Assembly (NCBI GenBank): GCA_029776125.1
Contig: JARVJS010000057.1
Coordinates: 1-5,548, forward strand
Reading direction: 5' to 3'
DNA: 5,548 nucleotides
Origin: Nitrososphaeria archaeon
Lineage (GTDB): Archaea; Thermoproteota; Nitrososphaeria; JACIWG01
Every line of letters begins with the position of its first letter. Positions within the stretch are counted from its first letter, which is position 1. Of the stretch, positions 5,105 to 5,548 are shown piece after piece. The notes below the pieces were generated by a model that saw only the letters and a list, made by a program, of their open reading frames with translations, was not told the DNA's origin and did not search any database. The position numbers and the translations under genes were made by a program.

Positions 5105-5548
5105 TTACTCCAACCTAGATGGTGGTAAAGTGGCTTTAATAATCATAATCTTATCTCTGCTTTGCATAGATTGCTGTTCTAAAGCTTTGAAATCATTCTC
5201 CGAACATGCTACTATAATGCAGGTATTTCTATTAAATGTTGTTAAAAGTTTTTTCTGGAGTAGTTGGTCTGAAGATAGTAGTTGAACGTCTGGGAAAATG
5301 TCTTGTAACATTATAATAAACCTGTTTCCTGCTTCATCGAAATCTGGTCTAACATGATAGCTACTTTTACTCCATAGGACAATTACTCTAACCCTGCTTG
5401 GTTTAAGTTTTTTTTCTTTAACTACGCTCTTTATATAGTTGACCAGATTCTTGGGATAGCTTTCAATACTTCGCAAAAGGGTGCCTGAAAAGCTTTTTAA
5501 TTGTGTTCCCCTTTTAGTTGTATAATATATTAGCTTTAAATCGGTATA
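5105..5548 (-). CDS. Unrecognised protein, open to the window edge (probably partial)
   Basis: I do not recognise a family. The minus-strand frame runs without a stop from the window edge to a TAA at 5107-5105 (147 codons). The first available start inside is a TTG at 5476, giving 123 residues, but no Shine-Dalgarno site precedes it, so the gene may begin beyond the edge. Against this, 5477-5548 is AT-rich and contains TATA-like stretches (TTAAAAAG at 5500-5493, an AT run at 5530-5522) that could be a promoter. The predicted pattern after the TTG is a basic N-terminal helix (11-25) then alternating strands and helices (RVRVIVLW 28-35, IIMLQDIF 54-61, TCIIVAC 84-90, IMIIKATLP 110-118), suggesting an alpha/beta domain. 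Its stop lies 2 bases before the sugar dehydrogenase start, so it is probably first or internal in that operon. A role in sugar metabolism is inference from position only. Confidence 0.7.
   Translation of the reverse strand, partial: YTDLKLIYYTTKRGTQLKSFSGTLLRSIESYPKNLVNYIKSVVKEKKLKPSRVRVIVLWSKSSYHVRPDFDEAGNRFIIMLQDIFPDVQLLSSDQLLQKKLLTTFNRNTCIIVACSENDFKALEQQSMQSRDKIMIIKATLPPSRLE
5108..5111 (-). promoter_or_regulatory. Ribosome binding site deciding the dehydrogenase TTG start
   Basis: On the minus strand GGAG ends at 5108, just before the TAA stop of the upstream gene and 5 bases before the TTG at 5102. It supports the TTG as the true start and suggests coupled translation of the two genes. 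Confidence 0.6.

Noticed and set aside
1..5548. CRISPR array, insertion sequence, attachment site or defence system.
   Set aside because: No regularly spaced repeats, transposase or integrase, terminal inverted repeats, or duplicated tRNA 3' ends were seen.

Overview
The window most likely comes from an archaeon with low GC content. Both tRNA genes carry archaeal-type T arms (GTGGG-TTCAAAT/GTCCCAC) and neither encodes its 3' CCA. The upstream gaps hold TTTAAA-type TATA boxes rather than -35/-10 pairs. Shine-Dalgarno motifs of the GGTGA, GAGGT and GGAG kind appear at internal genes of the gene strings. The gene set fits too: an Alg7/GPT-type phosphoglycosyltransferase, an archaeal-type sugar-nucleotide dehydrogenase and MtnA. 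The sequence alone does not fix the phylum; a TACK-type or other low-GC archaeon is plausible.

Layout, left to right. A tRNA-Leu(GAG) gene (6-90, +) is followed by a TATA box and a monocistronic homoserine dehydrogenase family gene (177-1196, +). A tRNA-Arg(TCG)-like gene with an abnormal D arm (1256-1331, -) lies just downstream of, and on the same strand as, a methylthioribose-1-phosphate isomerase gene (1349-2371, -). A short AT-rich gap (2372-2428) separates that gene from a divergent pair on the plus strand: a MraY/WecA/Alg7-family GlcNAc-1-phosphate transferase (2429-3409) and a tightly coupled two-helix membrane protein of 78 residues (3414-3650). Converging on these, and overlapping the small gene by 39 bp, is a minus-strand string. 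It consists of an unrecognised gene at the right edge (5105 to the edge or to 5476), a Gfo/Idh/MocA sugar-nucleotide 3-dehydrogenase (4158-5102) and a hexapeptide-repeat N-acetyltransferase (3612-4139).

The right half reads as a surface-glycan or N-glycosylation locus. The dehydrogenase and acetyltransferase are two of the three steps that convert a UDP-GlcNAc-type sugar to its 3-acetamido form. The GPT-family enzyme would load a first sugar phosphate onto a polyprenyl (dolichyl) phosphate carrier. The expected PLP aminotransferase is not in the window and may lie beyond the right edge. The left half is unrelated housekeeping metabolism: amino-acid biosynthesis or a diverged relative, and methionine salvage, interleaved with tRNA genes.

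No insertion sequence, CRISPR array, phage gene or clearly new multi-gene system was found. The most unusual points are the degenerate D arm (with an encoded C at position 8) of the tRNA-Arg, the loss of several signature glycines in the homoserine dehydrogenase homologue, the tiny membrane protein tied to the GPT gene, and the unrecognised edge gene. There is no gene-free stretch longer than 300 bases.
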